Positions 60,388-64,000 of a DNA stretch of 64,000 bases are shown piece by piece. The notes under the pieces are model-generated. The model saw only the letters and a list, made by a program, of their open reading frames with translations, did not search any database and was not told the origin of the DNA. The stretch comes from DATFDN01 sp963767645. Lineage in GTDB: Bacteria > Pseudomonadota > Alphaproteobacteria > Acetobacterales > Acetobacteraceae. Made by a program: the position numbers and the translations under genes. The DNA lies in assembly GCA_963767645.1 (NCBI GenBank), contig CAVYEW010000011.1:1-64000 (forward strand). The letters run 5' to 3'. The number at the start of each line of letters is the position of its first letter. The first letter of the stretch is position 1.

Positions 60388-62043
60388 ATGGGCATGGACC
60401 CGATCCTTTCGCCAGAACGGCGCGACGCCGCGGTAGCCTCCGGTGCGTGGAAGGATCGCAGCCTGCTCGATGATTTCGACGCGGCACTCGCCCGCGATCC
60501 GGACCAGGCGGCGATTGTCGCGTATCGGATAGAGACCGGCGAACGCACCTCGCTGAGCTATGCCGCGCTCGACGGTACGGTGCGGCGGATGGCGGCCGGG
60601 CTCGCCGCGTTAGGGATCGCAAAAGGCGACGTGGTCTCCTTCCAGCTTCCCAACTGGTGGCAGTTCACCGCGCTGCATCTCGCCTGCTTGCGGATTGGCG
60701 CCGTAACCAACCCCTTGATGCCGATCTTCCGCGAGCGCGAAATGCGCTTCATGCTGGGCTTCGCCGAAAGCCGGCTGCTCGTCGTGCCGCATCGCTTCCG
60801 CGGCTTCGATCACGCCGCCATGGCGCGCGGCCTGCAAGCCGACCTGCCGCACTTGGCACAGGTGCTGGTCATCGGCGAGGATAGTCAGGCGGGATTCGAG
60901 CGCGTGCTGCTGGAGCGCGACTGGGAGCGCGACTCCGGCACCGACGCGCTATTCACGGCCCGTCGCCCGGGCTGCGACGAGGTGGTTCAGCTCCTCTACA
61001 CCTCGGGAACAACGGGAGAGCCTAAGGGCGTGATGCACACGCCCAACACGCTCCGGCTGGCGGTCGAAACCTATATCGACCGGGCAGGCCTGGGCAGCGC
61101 CGACATCCCGTTGATGGCCTCGCCGCTCGCACATCAGACCGGCTTCATGTACGGCATGATGATGGCGATCATGCTCGGCACGACGTCGGTGCTGCAGGAC
61201 ATCTGGGTTCCGGCACGCGCCGCCGACATCATCGCTGCGGAGCGGGCGACGTTCAGCATGGGGGCGACGCCGTTCCTGGCCGATCTCTGCGACGTCGCGA
61301 AGACGCGGCGCGACGACCTCGCCAGCCTGCGCGGCTTTCTTTGCGGCGGCGCGCCGATCCCCTCGCCGCTGGTCGGCCGCGCGGTCCGCGTCATGGGCGC
61401 GCGCATCCTCTCCGGCTGGGGCATGACCGAGAACGGCGTGGTGACGATGACCGCGCCCGACGATCCGCCCCAGCGCGCCGCCGAGACCGACGGCTACACG
61501 CTGCCGTTCATGGAGGTGAAGCTCGTGGACGCGGTGGGGACGGAGGTGCCGCAAGGCGCGGAGGGGCATTTGCTGGTGCGCACCCCAAGCAACTTCGTGG
61601 GCTACCTGAAGCGGCCACAGCTCTACGCGATCGATGAAGAGGGATGGTTCGACAGCGGCGATCTCGCGCGGGCCGATGCGACCGGCGCTATCCGCATCAG
61701 CGGGCGGGTGAAGGACATCGTCATCCGCGGCGGCGAGAACATCCCCGTCGTGGAGATCGAGGCCCTGCTGTTCAAGCACCCGGCGGTTCGCGCGGTGGCG
61801 GTGGTCGGAATGCCCGATCCGCGCCTGGGCGAGCGGATCTGTGCCTTCGTCACGCTGCGCGACCCGCAGGCGACGCTTGGCCTGCCGGAGATCGTTGCCT
61901 TCCTAGGGGACCAGCGGGTCACTCGGCAGTACATGCCCGAGCGGCTGGTCGTGCTCGATGAGATGCCGGCAACCGCGTCTGGGAAGATCCAGAAGTTTCG
62001 TTTGAGAGAATTGGCCAAGGGACTAGCGGCGAGTGGCAGCTAA
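60388..62043 (+). CDS. Acyl-CoA ligase (AMP-forming)
   Basis: 551 residues. P-loop 'VVQLLYTSGTTGEPKGVMHTPNTL', A5-like 'ILSGWGMTENGVVTMTAPDD', 'DEEGWFDSGDLARADATGAIRISGRVKDIVIRGGENIPVVEIEALLFKHPAV' and the C-terminal Lys in 'MPATASGKIQKFRLREL' are all present. It activates a carboxylic acid to its CoA ester. The set with an acyl-CoA dehydrogenase and SDR resembles cyclohexanecarboxylate-CoA ligase (AliA) loci, but the substrate is not certain. Confidence 0.92.
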   Translation: MGMDPILSPERRDAAVASGAWKDRSLLDDFDAALARDPDQAAIVAYRIETGERTSLSYAALDGTVRRMAAGLAALGIAKGDVVSFQLPNWWQFTALHLACLRIGAVTNPLMPIFREREMRFMLGFAESRLLVVPHRFRGFDHAAMARGLQADLPHLAQVLVIGEDSQAGFERVLLERDWERDSGTDALFTARRPGCDEVVQLLYTSGTTGEPKGVMHTPNTLRLAVETYIDRAGLGSADIPLMASPLAHQTGFMYGMMMAIMLGTTSVLQDIWVPARAADIIAAERATFSMGATPFLADLCDVAKTRRDDLASLRGFLCGGAPIPSPLVGRAVRVMGARILSGWGMTENGVVTMTAPDDPPQRAAETDGYTLPFMEVKLVDAVGTEVPQGAEGHLLVRTPSNFVGYLKRPQLYAIDEEGWFDSGDLARADATGAIRISGRVKDIVIRGGENIPVVEIEALLFKHPAVRAVAVVGMPDPRLGERICAFVTLRDPQATLGLPEIVAFLGDQRVTRQYMPERLVVLDEMPATASGKIQKFRLRELAKGLAASGS

Positions 62044-62057
62044 AAGCGAGGGAACCC

Positions 62058-62792
62058 ATGTTCGATCTTCACTACTGGCCCACGCCGAACGGCAAGAAGG
62101 TCACGATCCTGCTTGAGGAGGCCGGGCTTTCTTACAACATCATTCCAGTTAACATCGGGCGCGGCGATCAGTTCAAGGACTCGTTCCTGGAGATCAACCC
62201 CAACCATCGCATGCCGGTGCTGGTGGATCACGATCCACCAGGCGGCGGGGCACCGATCAGCATCTTCGAGTCCGGTGCGATCATGATGTATCTCGCCGAG
62301 AAGGTCGGCCGGTTCTGGCCGCAGGACGTGCGCGGCAAATATGCGGTCACTCAGTGGGTGATCTGGCAAATGGCGAACCAGGGACCGAAGCTCGGCGAGT
62401 GCGGGCATTTTCGCCGGCTCGGCGACAAACAGGGAGATCAGTCCTACGCCGTCCGCCGCTTCACCGACGAGGCCAACCGTCTTTACGGCGTGCTTAATAT
62501 GCAGCTATGGAAATCGCCGTATCTCGCCGGCACCGAGTACACGATCGCCGACATGATCGCGTTCCCCTGGACGGTGAACTGGCAGAACCAGGGCCAGGAC
62601 ATCGCCGAGTTCCCGCATTTCCGCCGCTGGTTCGAGGAGATCGGCGCGCGCCCGGCAGTGCAGCGCGGCCTCGCCGTTGGGGCGGAGCTATCGGAGGACC
62701 CGTCCAAGTTTCCGCCCGAGGAACAGGAGCGACGCGCCAAGCTCCTCTATAATCAGCGCGCCCGTCCGGTCCCAGCCGAGGGGCGCGTGTGA
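62058..62792 (+). CDS. Nu-class glutathione S-transferase (YfcG/YghU-like)
   Basis: 244 residues. The start 'LHYWPTPNGKKVTILLEEAGLSYNIIPVNIGRGDQFKDSFLEINPNHRMPVLVDH' with T-P-N-G-K-K and 'IFESGAIMMYLAEK' match nu-class GSTs such as YfcG, which act as disulfide-bond oxidoreductases with glutathione or trypanothione-like thiols. The all-helical C-terminal domain ('YLAGTEYTIADMIAFPW') is intact. In this operon it may handle a reactive intermediate. Its stop overlaps the crotonase GTG (GTGA). Confidence 0.9.
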   Translation: MFDLHYWPTPNGKKVTILLEEAGLSYNIIPVNIGRGDQFKDSFLEINPNHRMPVLVDHDPPGGGAPISIFESGAIMMYLAEKVGRFWPQDVRGKYAVTQWVIWQMANQGPKLGECGHFRRLGDKQGDQSYAVRRFTDEANRLYGVLNMQLWKSPYLAGTEYTIADMIAFPWTVNWQNQGQDIAEFPHFRRWFEEIGARPAVQRGLAVGAELSEDPSKFPPEEQERRAKLLYNQRARPVPAEGRV

Positions 62793-63587
62793 GCGACGCG
62801 GAGCCAGTGCTCGGTTCGACGGACGGGACGGTCGGCGTGATCGAGCTGGCCCGCCCCGCATGTCTTCAACTGCCTTTCGGTACGCTGCTTCGACGTGATC
62901 CTCTCCGCGTTGCGCCGCTTCGAGGCGGATCGGGCGGTACGCGCCGTCCTGATCCGGGCCCAAGGCAAGAATTTCTGCACCGGTGCCGAGCTGGGCGAAG
63001 TGAAACGGCTACGGACATCACCTATCGCATTGTCGCATTTCATCGAGCACGGCCACGCAGTGCTTTGCGCGCTGGAGGCCAGTCGGCTGCCGGTGGTGGC
63101 CGCCGTGCAGGGGCTGTGCCTGGCCGGCGGGATGGAGCTGATGCTCGCCTGCGACATCGTGTTCGCCGCGCGCGGCGCGCGCTTCGGCGACCAGCACGGG
63201 CAATTCGGGCTGGTTCCCGGCTGGGGCGGCTCGCAACGCCTGCCGCGCATCGTCGGGCTGCGGCGCGCGCTTGACCTGTTTCTCGGCGTCCGCTGGATCG
63301 AGGCGGAGCGGGCTGAGCAATGGGGGTTGGTCAACTACGTCGCCGACGATGACCGGTTGCAGGATGAGGCGATGGCGTTCTGCCGCACTCTCGCCGAGCG
63401 CAGCGCGTCGGGGCTGGCGCTGATGAAGCGCCTGGCCCGCAGTGGGCTGGACCTCACGCTGGCGGAAGGGTTGCAGCTGGAGCGGACTCACGTGGTTTCG
63501 GCGCTCGGCACGGCCGACGTAACGGAAGGGCTGGCGGCTTTCGAGGCGCGGCGCCGCCCGGCCTTTCCCTCAATTCAGGAGGGGTGA
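62789..63587 (+). pseudogene. Enoyl-CoA hydratase/isomerase (crotonase), frameshifted
   Basis: The N-terminus 'EPVLGSTDGTVGVIELARP' is in one frame. One extra C in the CCCC run at 62854-62857 breaks it. Removing one C joins it to 'HVFNCLSVRCFDVILSALRRFEADRAVRAVLIRAQGKNFCTGAELGEV' and the rest, giving 265 residues. Crotonase features are 'NFCTGAEL' (oxyanion hole), 'VAAVQGLCLAGGMELMLACDIVFAA' and 'FGLVPGWGGSQRLPR'. The second acidic residue position seems replaced (His-Gly-Gln). GTG 62789 overlaps the GST stop. Function: hydratase, isomerase or ring hydrolase. Confidence 0.85.
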
Positions 63588-64000
63588 TCGGTCCGCGCCT
63601 TGACCATGCGGAGCGGCGTGTAGGTCAACACCACCGTGCCGTCCTGCTTCAGCACCCGGTTGCGCGTGCGCACCAGCCCGCGGTTCGGACGGCTGGCGCT
63701 GCGACGGCTTTCGATCACCTCGCACGCCACATGGATCGTGTCGCCGACGAAAGTCGGGGAGTTGACGTTCAGTTCCATGTTGAGAAAGGCAAAGCCGGTG
63801 TGCTGCATGGTCGCGTGGACCAGCAGTCCTTCGGCGAATGAATAGACCATGGCGGCGGGAACGACACGCTGCTTAATGTCGCTCTCCTCCTTCAGGAACT
63901 CGACATTGGAAAACAGCACTTCGGTCATCCCGGTCACGCCGATGAAGTTCACCAGATCGGCCTCGGTCAGCGTCCGCCCGATGGTGCGGAACTTCCGTCC
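63575..64000 (-). CDS. MaoC-like (R)-specific dehydratase/hydratase domain protein, partial (5' end outside window)
   Basis: The frame is open to the window edge: 'GRKFRTIGRTLTEADLVNFIGVTGMTEVLFSNVEFLKE', typical of MaoC dehydratase-like hot-dog proteins. It continues 'VVPAAMVYSFAEGLLVHATMQHTGFAFLNMELNVNSPTFVGDTIHVACEVIESRRS' and 'RVLKQDGTVVLTYTPLRMVKA'. Such proteins hydrate or dehydrate acyl-CoA thioesters. It is convergent with the crotonase gene and overlaps it by 13 bases. Confidence 0.88.
   Translation of the reverse strand, partial: GRKFRTIGRTLTEADLVNFIGVTGMTEVLFSNVEFLKEESDIKQRVVPAAMVYSFAEGLLVHATMQHTGFAFLNMELNVNSPTFVGDTIHVACEVIESRRSASRPNRGLVRTRNRVLKQDGTVVLTYTPLRMVKARTDHPS

Overview
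The window is very GC-rich, gene-dense bacterial chromosome. GTGA/ATGA start-stop overlaps, a selenocysteine formate dehydrogenase, an NDUFS4-like Complex I subunit, a Trm112/DUF971/CnoX operon, EcfG-type stress promoter sequences and a Hint-domain surface protein all point to Alphaproteobacteria. Within these, Acetobacteraceae/Rhodospirillales is the likeliest group, inferred from gene content only. No rRNA or CRISPR was seen, and no transposase.

Layout. 0-15.3 kb: a partial aminotransferase; a Hint-domain protein; an LLM monooxygenase/class III transaminase/DsbA-like isomerase operon; prmA; a 3-oxoadipate-type CoA-transferase pair (subunit B frameshifted); the cnoX/Lon-N/Trm112/DUF971 operon; RNase R, an S41 protease and a PcaB-type cycloisomerase. 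15.3-21.8 kb: a sugar-type ABC importer with two tandem Tat-exported binding proteins. 21.9-31.1 kb: photolyase, a phosphoesterase, a DUF3618/holin-like membrane-stress operon divergent from a BrkB protein across a palindromic EcfG-type promoter, a PHB-depolymerase-like esterase, a YsnF-like protein and a desaturase. 31.1-39.6 kb: three tRNAs, a DUF192/deacetylase/methylisocitrate lyase operon, a broken PEP-CTERM protein, and SRP RNA followed by dnaX-ybaB-recR and an amine oxidase. 39.6-45.3 kb: the fdoGHI-fdhE operon, with a UGA/SECIS in fdoG. 45.8-58 kb: two LivK-type binding proteins around hydantoinase genes hyuAB, followed by livHMGF. 58.3-64 kb: an acyl-CoA catabolic operon (dehydrogenase, SDR, CoA ligase, GST, crotonase) and a convergent MaoC gene.

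The genes suggest a versatile aerobic heterotroph that imports small amides, carboxylates and sugars, activates acids as CoA esters and oxidises formate at the membrane.

Two features stand out. First, a low-GC 2.45-kb cassette (47137-49584) is bounded by inward-facing 18-bp inverted repeats, lacks a transposase, carries a membrane-anchored pentapeptide-repeat gene, and splits what looks like a hyuA-hyuB-livK operon. Second, at least nine single-base frameshifts, several in homopolymers, break otherwise well-conserved genes; these may be consensus errors rather than true decay. All calls were made by reading the sequence; no database search was possible.
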